Of a DNA stretch of 64,000 nt, positions 18,419-27,319 are shown one piece after another. The first letter of the stretch is position 1. Each line of letters starts with the position of its first letter. The notes beneath the pieces were generated by a model. It had not been told where the DNA came from, did no database searches, and saw nothing but the letters and a program-made list of their open reading frames with translations. The stretch is from the NCBI GenBank assembly GCA_041905785.1, contig JAYRKJ010000007.1:127221-191220 (forward strand), read 5' to 3'. This DNA comes from Roseateles_B sp041905785. GTDB taxonomy: Bacteria; Pseudomonadota; Gammaproteobacteria; Burkholderiales; Burkholderiaceae_C. Both the position numbers and the translations under genes were made by a program.

Positions 18419-19858
18419 TCAGGCGTGTGCCGCCACAGCGGGAACGGGTTGCGCTTGCACCTTGCCCACGCCGACCGTCTTCACGACGTTCCAGGCCATG
18501 ATCAGCATGCCGCCGAGGTACAGCAGACCGCCGCACAGACGGATGACGTAGAAGGGATAGGTGGCCTTGACGCTTTCGACGAAGGTGTAGACCAGGGTGC
18601 CGTCCGGATTGACCGCGCGCCACATCAGGCCCTGCATCACCCCGGCGATCCACATCGCGGCGATGTACAGCACGATGCCCAGGGTAGCGACCCAGAAGTG
18701 CAGCTCGATGGCGCGCTTGGAGTACATCTCGGTGCGGCCGAACATGCGCGGGATCAGGTGGTACAGCGAGCCCATGGAGATCAGGCCCACCCAGCCCAGG
18801 GCACCGGAGTGCACGTGGCCGACGGTCCAGTCCGTGTAGTGGCTCAGCGCGTTGACCGTCTTGATCGACATCATCGGCCCTTCGAAGGTCGACATGCCGT
18901 AGAAGGACAGCGACACGATCAGGAACTTCAGGATCGGGTCGTCACGCAGCTTGTGCCAGGCACCCGAGAGGGTCATGATGCCGTTGATCATGCCGCCCCA
19001 GGAGGGAGCCAGCAGCACCAGCGAGAACAGCATGCCCACCGACTGCGCCCAGTCGGGCAGCGCGGTGTAGTGCAGGTGGTGGGGGCCCGCCCACATATAG
19101 GTGAAGATCAGGGCCCAGAAGTGCACGATGGACAGGCGGTAGCTGTACACCGGACGGCCGGCCTGCTTGGGGATGTAGTAGTACATCATGCCCAGGAAGC
19201 CGGCTGTCAGGAAGAAGCCCACGGCGTTATGGCCGTACCACCACTGCACCATGGCGTCCTGCACGCCCGCGTAGGCGGAATAGCTCTTCCACAGGCTCAC
19301 CGGGATCTCGGCGCTGTTGACCACGTGCAGCAGCGCCACGGCAATGATGAAGGCGCCAAAGAACCAGTTGGCCACGTAGATGTGCCGGATCTTGCGGGTA
19401 CCCACCGTGCCGAAGAAAACGATGGCGAAGGACACCCAGACCGCGGTGATGGCAATGTCGATGGGCCATTCCAGCTCGGCGTACTCTTTGCCCGTGGTGA
19501 TGCCCAGCGGCAGCGTGAGCGCTGCGGCCAGGATCACCAGCTGCCAGCCGATGAAGGTGAACCATGCCAGGCCGGGGGCGAAAAGGCGCGTCTGGCCGGT
19601 GCGCTGCACCACGTGGTAGGCCGTCGCGAACAGCGTGCAGCCGCCGAATGCGAAGATCACCGCATTGGTGTGCAGAGGCCGCAATCGGCCGTAGCTGAGC
19701 CAGGGAATCCCGAGATTGAGCTCGGGCCATGCCAGTTGGGCGGCGATGACCACCCCCACCAGCATGCCCACGATGCCCCATAGGACGGCCGCGAGCGCAA
19801 ACGCGCGCACGACGCCGTCCTCATAAACCGGCCCGGCCGGCTGAGCGACACTTGCCAT
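18419..19858 (-). CDS. ccoN: cbb3-type cytochrome c oxidase catalytic subunit I
   Basis: Catalytic subunit with a low-spin heme b and the heme b3-CuB centre; it reduces oxygen to water with high affinity and pumps protons. The 479-residue product has 12 predicted membrane helices. Metal-ligand segments are seen: RPLHTNAVIFAFGG (low-spin heme His), WWYGHNAVGFFL (CuB His), GPHHLHYTALP (CuB His pair), and DWTVGHVHSGALGWV (heme His pair). It lies downstream of ccoI-ccoS, with a 37-bp gap, which places maturation genes in front of the structural genes. Confidence 0.98.
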   Translation of the reverse strand: MASVAQPAGPVYEDGVVRAFALAAVLWGIVGMLVGVVIAAQLAWPELNLGIPWLSYGRLRPLHTNAVIFAFGGCTLFATAYHVVQRTGQTRLFAPGLAWFTFIGWQLVILAAALTLPLGITTGKEYAELEWPIDIAITAVWVSFAIVFFGTVGTRKIRHIYVANWFFGAFIIAVALLHVVNSAEIPVSLWKSYSAYAGVQDAMVQWWYGHNAVGFFLTAGFLGMMYYYIPKQAGRPVYSYRLSIVHFWALIFTYMWAGPHHLHYTALPDWAQSVGMLFSLVLLAPSWGGMINGIMTLSGAWHKLRDDPILKFLIVSLSFYGMSTFEGPMMSIKTVNALSHYTDWTVGHVHSGALGWVGLISMGSLYHLIPRMFGRTEMYSKRAIELHFWVATLGIVLYIAAMWIAGVMQGLMWRAVNPDGTLVYTFVESVKATYPFYVIRLCGGLLYLGGMLIMAWNVVKTVGVGKVQAQPVPAVAAHA

Positions 19859-19895
19859 TGACGTGCTCCTTCACACTTGATTGACCCCGGGATTC

Positions 19896-20078
19896 TTAGG
19901 GGATTACTTTGTCCATGGCTTGATCGCCATCAACCCCCTGAGATTCGTCATCGAGAATGCGTTCGCCCTCGCGTTCCAGATCGTCCAATTGGCCACTGTT
20001 GATGGCCCAGCCGAAGACGCCGACGATCAGCAGCACCAGCACCACCGACATCGGAATCAGCAGATAGAGAATGTCCAT
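19896..20078 (-). CDS. ccoS: cbb3 oxidase maturation protein CcoS
   Basis: A 60-residue single-pass membrane protein needed to insert cofactors into cbb3 oxidase. The N-terminal sequence MDILYLLIPMSVVLVLLIV and the following GWAINSGQLDDLEREGERIL are the family hallmark: one helix, then a cytoplasmic acidic motif. Family members are 45-70 residues. The ATG at 20078 is the Met of this motif; the longer open frame upstream runs into ccoI. It lies 23 bp after the ccoI stop. Confidence 0.95.
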   Translation of the reverse strand: MDILYLLIPMSVVLVLLIVGVFGWAINSGQLDDLEREGERILDDESQGVDGDQAMDKVIP

Positions 20079-20101
20079 GTCTTGCACCCTGGCCCATGGG
20101 G

Positions 20102-22402
20102 TCAGGTCTTGCTCTCCCGCGACAGGCGCAGGGCGTTGAGGATCACCAGCAACGAGCTGCTGGCCATGCCTATACCGGCGGCCCAGGGGGGCAGCCAACC
20201 TGCGAGGGCCAGCGGGATGCAGGCGGCGTTGTAGACCGCGGACCAGGCCAGGTTCTGCCTGATCACGCGCCGCGTCCTGAGGGCCAGCGCGCGCATGCGG
20301 GCCAGCTCGGACAACCTGCCCGACAGCAGCACGGCATCTGCCTGCGTGCGGGCGATCAAGGCGCCCTGCCCCATGGCCACGCCGGCATCGGCGCGTGCCA
20401 GCACCGGCGCGTCGTTGATGCCGTCCCCCAGCATCAGCACCTTGTGTCCTCGGGACTGCAGCGCTTCGACATGGGCCAGCTTGCCTTCGGGGCTCGCGCC
20501 GCCGCGGGCCTGCCCGATGCCGGCCGCCAGCGCGACGGCCTCCACGCGCTCGGGCCGGTCACCGGACAGCAGCTCGACCTGCAGGCCCAGCGCCCGCAGG
20601 GCCTGCACGGCGGGCACCGCGTCCGGCCGCAAGACCTCCTCGAACTGCAGCGCCAGCGCGACGACGCCCTCGCAGCTCAACAGCAGCTGCGCGGAGGGCA
20701 GCTGCGCAGGCACGGTGCCGGCCCAGCCGTCAGCGCCCAGGCGCCAGCGGCGGCCCTGCTCGTCCAGCGCCTCCATGCCCTGGCCTCGATGCTCGCGCAC
20801 CTCATGCAGCTGCAGCTGCAGCGGCTGCGCCCTTGCGCCCAGCCCGCCCTGCGCGGCCTCCAGGGCGGCACGCGCATAGGGATGCAGCGACTGCCGCGCC
20901 AGCGCCTGCAGCAGCTGCAGGACGTCCACTGAGGGCGACTGGGGCCAGGTCTTGCCCAGGCGCATGCGGTCCTCGGTCAAGGTGCCCGTCTTGTCCATCA
21001 CCACGGTATCGACCTGCGCGAGCGTCTCCAGCAGGTCCAGCCGCGCCAGCAGCACGCCGCGCCGCGCCAGCAGCCCGGTTGCTGCAAGCCAGGCGGACGG
21101 CGCGGCCAGCGAGAGCGCGCAGGGGCAGGTCACGATCAGCACCGATACCGCCACCCACACGGCGCGCGCCGGGTCCACCAGGCTCCACGCCACCGCTGCC
21201 GCGGCAGCCAGCAGCAACACGCCCCACAGAAAGGGCCCCGCGACCCGGTCCGCCAGGCGCAGCTGCGCCGGACGCTGCGTCAGCGCACTGCGCATGAGCC
21301 GCACGATGGACTCGTAGCGCGTGTCCGCGCCGAGCCCGCGCAGCTCCATCAGCACGGGTGCCTGCAGGTTCAGGCTGCCCGCCACCAGCTCGTCGCCTCT
21401 GCCCTTGCCGACCGGCAGCGATTCGCCGCTGAGCAGCGATTCGTCCGCCGCGCTGGCGCCGTCCAGCAGCACACCGTCCCCAGGGAAGGCCTGGCCTGCC
21501 AATACGCGGACCCTGTCACCCACCCGCAGCTCGGACAGCCCCACGGCCACGAACTGCCCGTCGGGCTGCTGGCGCTGCACCAGTTCGGGCAGACGCTCGC
21601 CGGCCAGCTCCAGCGAGCGGGCCACGCGGTGCCGCGCGCGCAGCTCCAGGTAGCGCCCGCCCAGCAAAAAGCTGACGAACATGGTCAGGGAGTCGAAATA
21701 GACCTCGTGGCCGAAGATGCCGGCCGGGTCGAAGACGGCGCCGCTGCTCGCCACGAAAGTCACCAGCAGACCCAGGGCCACCGGCACATCCATGCCCAGG
21801 CTGCGGCTGCGGATCTGTCGCCAGGCGGCGCTGAAGAAGGGGCCTGCAGAGAAACACATCACCGGCAGGCTCAGCACCCACTCGCCCCACTGCAGCAGAT
21901 TGCGCTGGTCCGGCTCCATATCGCCCGGACCAGCCACATAGATGGGCGTGGCCAGCATCATCACCTGCATCATCAGGAAGCTGGCCACGAAGAGGCGCCA
22001 CAAGGCCTGGCGATGCTCCTTCTCGCGCAGCTGGCGGGCCGGCGCGGCCAGGTCGGGCACGGCGCCATAGCCGGCGCGCTCGACCGCGGCGATCACCTGC
22101 GACACGCGCGTCTGGGCCGGGTCCCACAGCACTTGCAGGCGTTCGGCCGCGCTGTTGACGCGCGCCTCGACCACGCCGGCCTCGGCGCCCAGCGCGCGCT
22201 CGATGATGCCCGCACAGGCGGCGCAGTGCATGCCCGAGAGCTGCAGCTGGGACTGCCCCAGGCGCCGCCCATCCCGGTCCTGCCACTCGGTGTAGCGCGC
22301 CAGCTGGGCCGCGTCGTCGCAGGCGGCTTGGGGCGCGGCAGCCCGCTTGGCGGCAGGACCCGTGGACGGGGGCGGCGCGGCGGCGCGCAGCGTGGCACTC
22401 AT
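20102..22402 (-). CDS. ccoI: Copper-exporting P1B-type ATPase for cbb3 assembly
   Basis: P-type ATPase (FixI/CopA2 type) that exports copper to the periplasm for loading the cbb3 CuB site. The 766-residue product has an N-terminal heavy-metal domain with GMHCAAC, the TM6 metal motif CPC in VTCPCALSLAAPSAW, the actuator motif LSGESLPV, the phosphorylation motif DKTGTLT and the hinge GDGINDAPVLARADAG. The first gene of the cluster, with an FNR-like site 93 bp upstream. The CPC and DKTGT motifs together make the class certain; the FixI role is inferred from its place in the cco operon. Confidence 0.97.
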   Translation of the reverse strand: MSATLRAAAPPPSTGPAAKRAAAPQAACDDAAQLARYTEWQDRDGRRLGQSQLQLSGMHCAACAGIIERALGAEAGVVEARVNSAAERLQVLWDPAQTRVSQVIAAVERAGYGAVPDLAAPARQLREKEHRQALWRLFVASFLMMQVMMLATPIYVAGPGDMEPDQRNLLQWGEWVLSLPVMCFSAGPFFSAAWRQIRSRSLGMDVPVALGLLVTFVASSGAVFDPAGIFGHEVYFDSLTMFVSFLLGGRYLELRARHRVARSLELAGERLPELVQRQQPDGQFVAVGLSELRVGDRVRVLAGQAFPGDGVLLDGASAADESLLSGESLPVGKGRGDELVAGSLNLQAPVLMELRGLGADTRYESIVRLMRSALTQRPAQLRLADRVAGPFLWGVLLLAAAAAVAWSLVDPARAVWVAVSVLIVTCPCALSLAAPSAWLAATGLLARRGVLLARLDLLETLAQVDTVVMDKTGTLTEDRMRLGKTWPQSPSVDVLQLLQALARQSLHPYARAALEAAQGGLGARAQPLQLQLHEVREHRGQGMEALDEQGRRWRLGADGWAGTVPAQLPSAQLLLSCEGVVALALQFEEVLRPDAVPAVQALRALGLQVELLSGDRPERVEAVALAAGIGQARGGASPEGKLAHVEALQSRGHKVLMLGDGINDAPVLARADAGVAMGQGALIARTQADAVLLSGRLSELARMRALALRTRRVIRQNLAWSAVYNAACIPLALAGWLPPWAAGIGMASSSLLVILNALRLSRESKT

Positions 22403-22494
22403 GGGCTGTAGCGGTCCTGCTCTTGAGGATCAATGGACACGGACTCCGGCGAAGTCCGACAGGCCCCAATCTAGCCAAACCCGGCCGCGGCGGC

Positions 22495-22508
22495 ATGACT
22501 TATATCAA
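22495..22508. promoter_or_regulatory. FNR-like half-palindrome upstream of ccoI
   Basis: ATGACTTATATCAA matches TTGAT-N4-ATCAA at 8 of 10 positions, with a perfect ATCAA half-site. It lies 93 bp upstream of ccoI, the first gene of the cco cluster, a sensible place for FNR activation of the microaerobic oxidase. Weaker than the hemN/fnr site. Confidence 0.6.
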
Positions 22509-22584
22509 GCCGACCTGCGGATTCGTCCGGATTCCTCATCCACGCCACAGCCCGGCGCCGGGCGAAGGGCGCTGCGCCGCGGCC

Positions 22585-24048
22585 CTAGCCCGCGAGCGGA
22601 TTCGACAGCAGAGGCAGCCGCCAGATCAGTTCCAGCCCGGGGAAGTCCGGCCGGCTGCGCACCTCCCAGCGGCCACCGAGACGGCGGATGACGTCGTGCG
22701 CAATGGTCAGCCCCAGCCCCGTGCCGTCCTGGGCGCGCACATCGGCCCGCTCGCCGCGCCAGAAGGCCTGGCCCAGGCGCGGCAGGTCTTCGGGCGGAAC
22801 GCCGGGCCCGTCGTCGCTGATGTGGATGCAGGCCCAGCCGTCCTCGGCCCGCAGCTGGACGCGGATGTGGCGTCCGCCGTAGCGCAAGGCGTTGTCCAGC
22901 GCATTGCTGAGTGCCTCGCTGAGCCAGACGGCGTGGGCGCGCGCCTCGATGGGCTGCTGCGGCGCCTCATCCAGCTGCAGCTGGATCTCGCGACCGCGCC
23001 GGACAGCCTCCAGCGCCAGCGGCTCCACCGCCTCATGGATCAGGGGCCCCAGGGCCAGGGGCTCGACGCCCTGCATCTGCATCAAGGTGGCTTCGGCTCG
23101 GGCCAGGCTCAGCAGCTGCGCAATCAGCTTGCCCATGCGCTCGCTGGACTGCTGCAGTCCGTCCAGCAGCGGTCCCACGCGCCCCGGGGGAGCGCTGCCC
23201 TGGCTGCGCAGCTCGGCCGCCAGCTCCTGGCTCAGCACGCGCAGGCCGGCCACCGGGGTGCGCAGCTGGTGGGCTGCGTCAGCCACGAAGCGCCGCTGCA
23301 GGGCAACGGACTCCTCCACGTTGGCCAACAGACTGTTGATGCGCTCGATCAGCGGCAGAACCTCGGCAGGCACGCCCTGCACGGCCAGGGGGCGCCAGTC
23401 GCTGGCCTCGCGGCTGGCCACCTCGGCGGCAACGGCGCGCAAGGGAGCCACGCCGCGCCGTATGCCCCAGGCCAGCAGCGAGAGGGTCAGGAAACCCAGC
23501 CCCAGCGTGGGCACGGCCATCACGGTCAGCACATCCAGCACCAGGCGCTGGCGCTTGTGCAGGGTCTCGACCACCAGGATGCTCACGTGGCGGTCCAGCA
23601 TGGGCGACGCAATGGAGAACAGCGCACCGCGAACGGCCTCGTCGCCCATGCGGGCGTCGTACAGCAGCGGCCTCTCGAAGGCCCGGCGCGACACCCGCTG
23701 GCGGGGCGTCGGCACGGCCGCGTCGCCGGCCAGCACCTGGCCCTGCTCGTCCAGCATGGCGTAGCTGCTGCGCTCGGTCTGGTCCCAGGTCAGCAGCTCA
23801 AAGTACTGGCGGCTGACGTCCAGCAAGGGACCGCGGTCCGTCCAGACCACCTTGCCCGCCAGAGCCGTCGCCGAGTCCTGCAGGCCACGGTCAAAGGCGG
23901 CGTCACTGGCCACCACCGCCAGCTCATAGGCACCGAACGCCGCCACCGCCAGACCCAGTGACCAGATCCAGGCCAGCGGCCTGAGCAGCTGCGCACGCAG
24001 GCTGCGGGCCCGGCGCGGACCGGGCAGAGCCGACCCGGCTTCAGGCAT
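22585..24048 (-). CDS. TctE-like sensor histidine kinase
   Basis: Membrane sensor kinase partner of the response regulator upstream. The 487-residue product has two membrane helices (about residues 25-45 and 172-195) around a ~125-residue periplasmic 2CSK_N-type domain, as in TctE/QseC-like kinases. Then come a HAMP-like linker, the H-box with the phosphoacceptor His260 (DAAHQLRTPVAG), and the ATPase core with ALSNALDNALRYG (N box), ISDDGPGVP (G1) and GTGLGLTIAHDV (G2). The ATG overlaps the regulator's stop by eight bases. TctE proteins sense tricarboxylates, but the sensor domain is too variable to assume that here. No transporter gene is adjacent. Confidence 0.9.
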   Translation of the reverse strand: MPEAGSALPGPRRARSLRAQLLRPLAWIWSLGLAVAAFGAYELAVVASDAAFDRGLQDSATALAGKVVWTDRGPLLDVSRQYFELLTWDQTERSSYAMLDEQGQVLAGDAAVPTPRQRVSRRAFERPLLYDARMGDEAVRGALFSIASPMLDRHVSILVVETLHKRQRLVLDVLTVMAVPTLGLGFLTLSLLAWGIRRGVAPLRAVAAEVASREASDWRPLAVQGVPAEVLPLIERINSLLANVEESVALQRRFVADAAHQLRTPVAGLRVLSQELAAELRSQGSAPPGRVGPLLDGLQQSSERMGKLIAQLLSLARAEATLMQMQGVEPLALGPLIHEAVEPLALEAVRRGREIQLQLDEAPQQPIEARAHAVWLSEALSNALDNALRYGGRHIRVQLRAEDGWACIHISDDGPGVPPEDLPRLGQAFWRGERADVRAQDGTGLGLTIAHDVIRRLGGRWEVRSRPDFPGLELIWRLPLLSNPLAG

Positions 24049-24736
24049 CGGCACCGACCGTCTCGCCGGGCTGCGCCTGGTCGATGGCGTAGCCGAAGCC
24101 CCGCACCGTACGGATGGCCACCCCCAGCGCGGCGAAGCGCTTGCGCAGACGGCAGACATAGACCTCAACCGAGTTCTCGCTGAAGTCCGCTTCCCAGCTG
24201 GACAGGCGGGCCACGATGGCGTCCTTGCTGACCACCCGGCCTGGGCGTTGCATGAGCATTTCCGTCAGGGCGTACTCGCGCGGGCTCAGCCGCACGATCT
24301 CGCCCTTGTGACTCAGCTCCTTGTGGGCCAGATCCAGGCTCAGTGCGCCCAGGACCAGGCAGTCGCTGGTGCGCCCTTCCGCTCGGCGCTTGAGGGCCCG
24401 CAGCCTGGCGATGAGCTCGCTGAGATCGAAGGGCTTGACCAGGTAGTCGTCCGCGCCGGCATTGAGGCCGCCCACGCGGTCGGACAGCTCGTCGCGGGCC
24501 GTCAGCAGCAGGACCGGCAGCTTCAGGCCCTGGCTGCGCCACTCCCGCAGCACGGACATGCCATCGACGCCGGGCAGACCCAGGTCCAGCACCGCCAGGT
24601 CGAACTGCCCCATCATGCCGGGCGCCAGGGCCGCCCGACCATCCTGCAGCAGGTCCACCTGCCAGCCTTCGCGCTCAAGCGCGCGGGCCACGCCCAGGCC
24701 CAGGGCGGCATCGTCTTCGACCAGGAGCACTCGCAT
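24041..24736 (-). CDS. OmpR-family response regulator (TctD/QseB-like)
   Basis: A 231-residue two-domain regulator. The receiver domain shows the acidic pair EDD near the N-terminus, phosphoacceptor Asp51 (LAVLDLGLPG), the Thr of LLLTARD and the Lys of LVKPFDL. The C-terminal winged helix contains RLSPREYALTEMLMQ and the recognition segment ENSVEVYVCRLRKRF. The ATG at 24736 is preferred over the adjacent TTG. Translationally coupled to the kinase downstream. Targets are unknown; the transcription unit points toward ccoI but is separated from it by 180 bp. Confidence 0.93.
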   Translation of the reverse strand: MRVLLVEDDAALGLGVARALEREGWQVDLLQDGRAALAPGMMGQFDLAVLDLGLPGVDGMSVLREWRSQGLKLPVLLLTARDELSDRVGGLNAGADDYLVKPFDLSELIARLRALKRRAEGRTSDCLVLGALSLDLAHKELSHKGEIVRLSPREYALTEMLMQRPGRVVSKDAIVARLSSWEADFSENSVEVYVCRLRKRFAALGVAIRTVRGFGYAIDQAQPGETVGADA

Positions 24737-24815
24737 CAAACACCCTCAACAGCACCGGGAAAGCGCCCTCGATTGTGCAGCCAGGCCAGGGGGCGCAGGA
24801 CGCTGAAAGATGGCA

Positions 24816-24840
24816 CAAAAAAGCCGGCTCGAGAGCCGGC
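24816..24840 (-). terminator. Intrinsic terminator of sodB
   Basis: On the minus strand the stem GCCGGCT/AGCCGGC (24834-24840 with 24823-24829) is followed by a T-run (complement of AAAAAA at 24817-24822). It lies 36 bp beyond the sodB stop. Confidence 0.88.
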
Positions 24841-24876
24841 CATTCACCGAGGAGACGCCGACGGCGCCTCGGCAGC

Positions 24877-25458
24877 TCAGGCGAAGTTGGCCTGAGCGAA
24901 CTCCCAGTTGACCAGATTGCTCAGGAAGGTCTCGACGAACTTCTGGCGCAGGTTGCGGTAGTCGATGTAGTAGGCGTGCTCCCACACGTCGACGGTCAGC
25001 AGGGCCTTGTCGGCGGTGGTCAGCGGCGTGCCGGCAGCGCCCGTGTTGACGATGTCCACGCTGCCGTCGGCCTTCTTGACCAGCCAGGTCCAGCCGGAGC
25101 CGAAGTTGCCCACGGCGCTCTTGACGAAGGCTTCCTTGAAGGCGTCGTAGCTGCCCCACTTGGCGTTGATGGCATCGGCCAGGGCGCCGGTCGGTGCGCC
25201 GCCGCCGGTGGGCTTCATGCAGTTCCAGAAGAAGGTGTGGTTCCAGATCTGGGCGGCGTTGTTGTAGATGCCGCCGCTGGAGGTCTTGACGATCTCTTCG
25301 AGGGTCTTGCTCTCGAACTCGGTGCCCTTTTGCAGGTTGTTCAGGTTCACCACGTAGGCGTTGTGATGCTTGCCATGGTGGTACTCCAGCGTCTCAGCGC
25401 TGTAGTGCGGGGCCAGGGCGTCCTTGGCATAGGGCAAGGGGGGCAGGGTATGTTCCAT
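24877..25458 (-). CDS. sodB: Superoxide dismutase, Fe type
   Basis: Cytoplasmic enzyme dismutating superoxide to H2O2 and oxygen. The 193-residue product matches SodB in length (193 in E. coli). Metal ligands fall in the N-terminal ETLEYHHGKHHNAY, in NHTFFWNCM, and in the signature DVWEHAYYIDYRN. The SAVGNFGSGWTWLV segment is typical of Fe-dependent rather than Mn-dependent enzymes. The ATG at 25458 gives MEHTLPPLPY, the family start; the longer open frame is an upstream extension. Monocistronic, with its own terminator. Confidence 0.96.
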   Translation of the reverse strand: MEHTLPPLPYAKDALAPHYSAETLEYHHGKHHNAYVVNLNNLQKGTEFESKTLEEIVKTSSGGIYNNAAQIWNHTFFWNCMKPTGGGAPTGALADAINAKWGSYDAFKEAFVKSAVGNFGSGWTWLVKKADGSVDIVNTGAAGTPLTTADKALLTVDVWEHAYYIDYRNLRQKFVETFLSNLVNWEFAQANFA

Positions 25459-25588
25459 GGTGAATCCTCTCTTTGTCGATGGTGAAGCGGCTCCGCGACG
25501 GCACGGGGCCACGGTCCGAGAACTGGGTGCCGAGGCATTGTAGGCAGAGCCGCCAAGACCCTGAACGACCCAGGCGCATTGACGCCGC

Positions 25589-26944
25589 TCAAGGTTTTGC
25601 GACTTTGCCGCGCCGCCCCGCTGCCGGGCGCGCCCGCCCCTTCCCCTCGGCATCGCCGAGCCGGAGGGACAACACTTGCACGGACGCCTCGCCGTCCGCC
25701 AGCACGGCGCGCAGCTGCTGCCCCGGCTGCAACTGCTGCACGGAGCTCAAGGCCCGCCCCTGGCCGTCATCAAGCCAGGCATAGCCACGGGCCAGCACGC
25801 GCTTGGGGTCCAGAGCAGCCAGACGGGCGGCCAGGCCGTCCAGACGCTGCCGCCCGCCCCTCAGGAGCTGGGGCGCGGCCGCCCGCTGCCGCAGGTCCAG
25901 ATGTTCCAGCCGCTGGGACTGCAGCGCCAGCCATCGGGGCAAGACCTGACCCCAGCGCTGGGCCAGCAGCTCCACGCGGCGGCGCTGCTGCGCCAGGCCG
26001 TCGGCCGGCCGGGCCAGGCGCAGGGCGACGCGGTCCAGGCGTTGCGCGGCCGTGTCCAGTTCACGCCGGACCCGCCGCTGCAGCACCTGCTCCAGATGGG
26101 CCAGTTGGGCCACGCACGCCTGCCGCGATGGCGCGGCCAGCTCGGCCGCGGCCGTCGGCGTGGGGGCCCGCAGATCCGCGGCGAGGTCCGCCAGCGTGAT
26201 GTCGGTCTCGTGCCCCACGCCGGCGATGACGGGAAGCTCGGACGCCACGATGGCGCGCACCAGGCGCTCATCGTTGAAGGCCCAGAGGTCCTCCAGCGAA
26301 CCGCCGCCGCGGCACAGGATCAGCAAGTCGGCATCGCGCCGGCGATTGGCCTGGGCCAGCGCGGCCAGCAGGCTGGCCGGCGCATCGGCGCCCTGCACCA
26401 GGCTGGGATAGACGAAGACCTCCACCTGCGGCGCACGCCGGGCCAGGGCCGTCAACACATCATGCAGGGCGGCGCCGGCGGTCGAGGTGATCACGCCGAT
26501 GCGGCGCGGATAGGCCGGCAGCTCGCGCTTGCGCGCCGCATCGAACAGGCCTTCCGCCTCCAGACGGGCCTTGAGCCGCAGGAACTGCTCGTACAGGGCG
26601 CCGGCACCAGCCCGGCGCAGGGCCTCGGCCACGAACTGAAGGTCCCCGCGTGGTTCATACAAGGCCACCCGGCCGCGGATTTCGACCCGCTGGCCATCGG
26701 CCGGCTGGAAGTCCAGCAGGGCCGCTGTGCGCCGGAACAGCGCACAGCGCAGCAGCGCGTTGCCGCCGTCGGCGTCCTTGAGGCTGAAGTAGCAGTGGCC
26801 GCTGGCGGCGCGGGTGAAGCCCGACAGCTCGCCCTGTACCGTGACGCCGGCAAAGCGGTTGGCCAGGCTGTCGCCGATGGCCCGTACCAGCCCCGCAACC
26901 GACCACGCCTGCCGTGCCGATGCGGGCTTGAAGGCGTCATCCAT
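25589..26944 (-). CDS. xseA: Exodeoxyribonuclease VII large subunit
   Basis: Large subunit of ExoVII, which degrades single-stranded DNA in both directions during mismatch repair. The 451-residue product has the N-terminal OB-fold (VQGELSGFTRAASGHCYFSL), the catalytic core with RIGVITSTAGAALHDVL, the RGGGSLEDLWAFNDE motif and PVIAGVGHETDITLADL, followed by long Arg/Leu-rich coiled-coil helices typical of XseA. The ATG at 26944 starts MDDAFKPASA; a longer frame exists upstream without support. The small subunit xseB is not in this window. Confidence 0.96.
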   Translation of the reverse strand: MDDAFKPASARQAWSVAGLVRAIGDSLANRFAGVTVQGELSGFTRAASGHCYFSLKDADGGNALLRCALFRRTAALLDFQPADGQRVEIRGRVALYEPRGDLQFVAEALRRAGAGALYEQFLRLKARLEAEGLFDAARKRELPAYPRRIGVITSTAGAALHDVLTALARRAPQVEVFVYPSLVQGADAPASLLAALAQANRRRDADLLILCRGGGSLEDLWAFNDERLVRAIVASELPVIAGVGHETDITLADLAADLRAPTPTAAAELAAPSRQACVAQLAHLEQVLQRRVRRELDTAAQRLDRVALRLARPADGLAQQRRRVELLAQRWGQVLPRWLALQSQRLEHLDLRQRAAAPQLLRGGRQRLDGLAARLAALDPKRVLARGYAWLDDGQGRALSSVQQLQPGQQLRAVLADGEASVQVLSLRLGDAEGKGRARPAAGRRGKVAKP

Positions 26945-27319
26945 GCGCCAGCCCAGTATCCATGCGGGTCCAGAACTCCACAGCCGCGCCAATCAAGGCT
27001 TTCCGGGCCATTCGCCCCGTCATGTCCGCGTCACAGACACATAAACGCTTGTTTTTCAAGACCTTTTTCCTGCCCAAAAATGCAGCAATCTGAGCCGAAG
27101 CCCGATTTGGCGGGCCCTGGCAACGTCGGATGACAGCTTGCCCACAAAGTTATCCACAGGCTCGGTGGATGACTGCGCCGGCCCCTGCCGGCAGCACGCA
27201 GCGGCGTGCGAAGCCCTCACGTCTACTTGCAAACCTGAGTCCGACCGGGGTGGCTTCGCGCCATAATCCCGCGCGCAGCCTCGCTGCTGCAGACCTGCGA
27301 AACCGTCGAGGGGTAGCCT
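26945..27319. other. Divergent intergenic region xseA/exbB
   Basis: 375 bp between divergent xseA and the ExbB-like gene. It is comparatively AT-rich near 27040-27090 and contains a perfect DnaA-box sequence at 27150. No small gene with a convincing ribosome-binding site is seen. Promoters for both flanking units are expected here but I could not place them. Confidence 0.5.
27150..27158 (+). promoter_or_regulatory. Perfect DnaA-box sequence
   Basis: TTATCCACA is identical to the strong E. coli DnaA box. A near-match (TTGCCCACA) lies 11 bp before it. A single 9-mer is expected by chance about once in two such windows, so function is not implied. Confidence 0.3.

Noticed and set aside
19859..19895. 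FNR site directly before ccoN (TTGATTGACC region)
   Set aside because: Has a TTGAT half-site but no ATCAA partner at the right spacing.
27150..27158. DnaA box as sign of a replication origin
   Set aside because: Only one perfect box, no cluster, no dnaA/dnaN/gyrB genes and no AT-rich unwinding region; a chance 9-mer match is likely.
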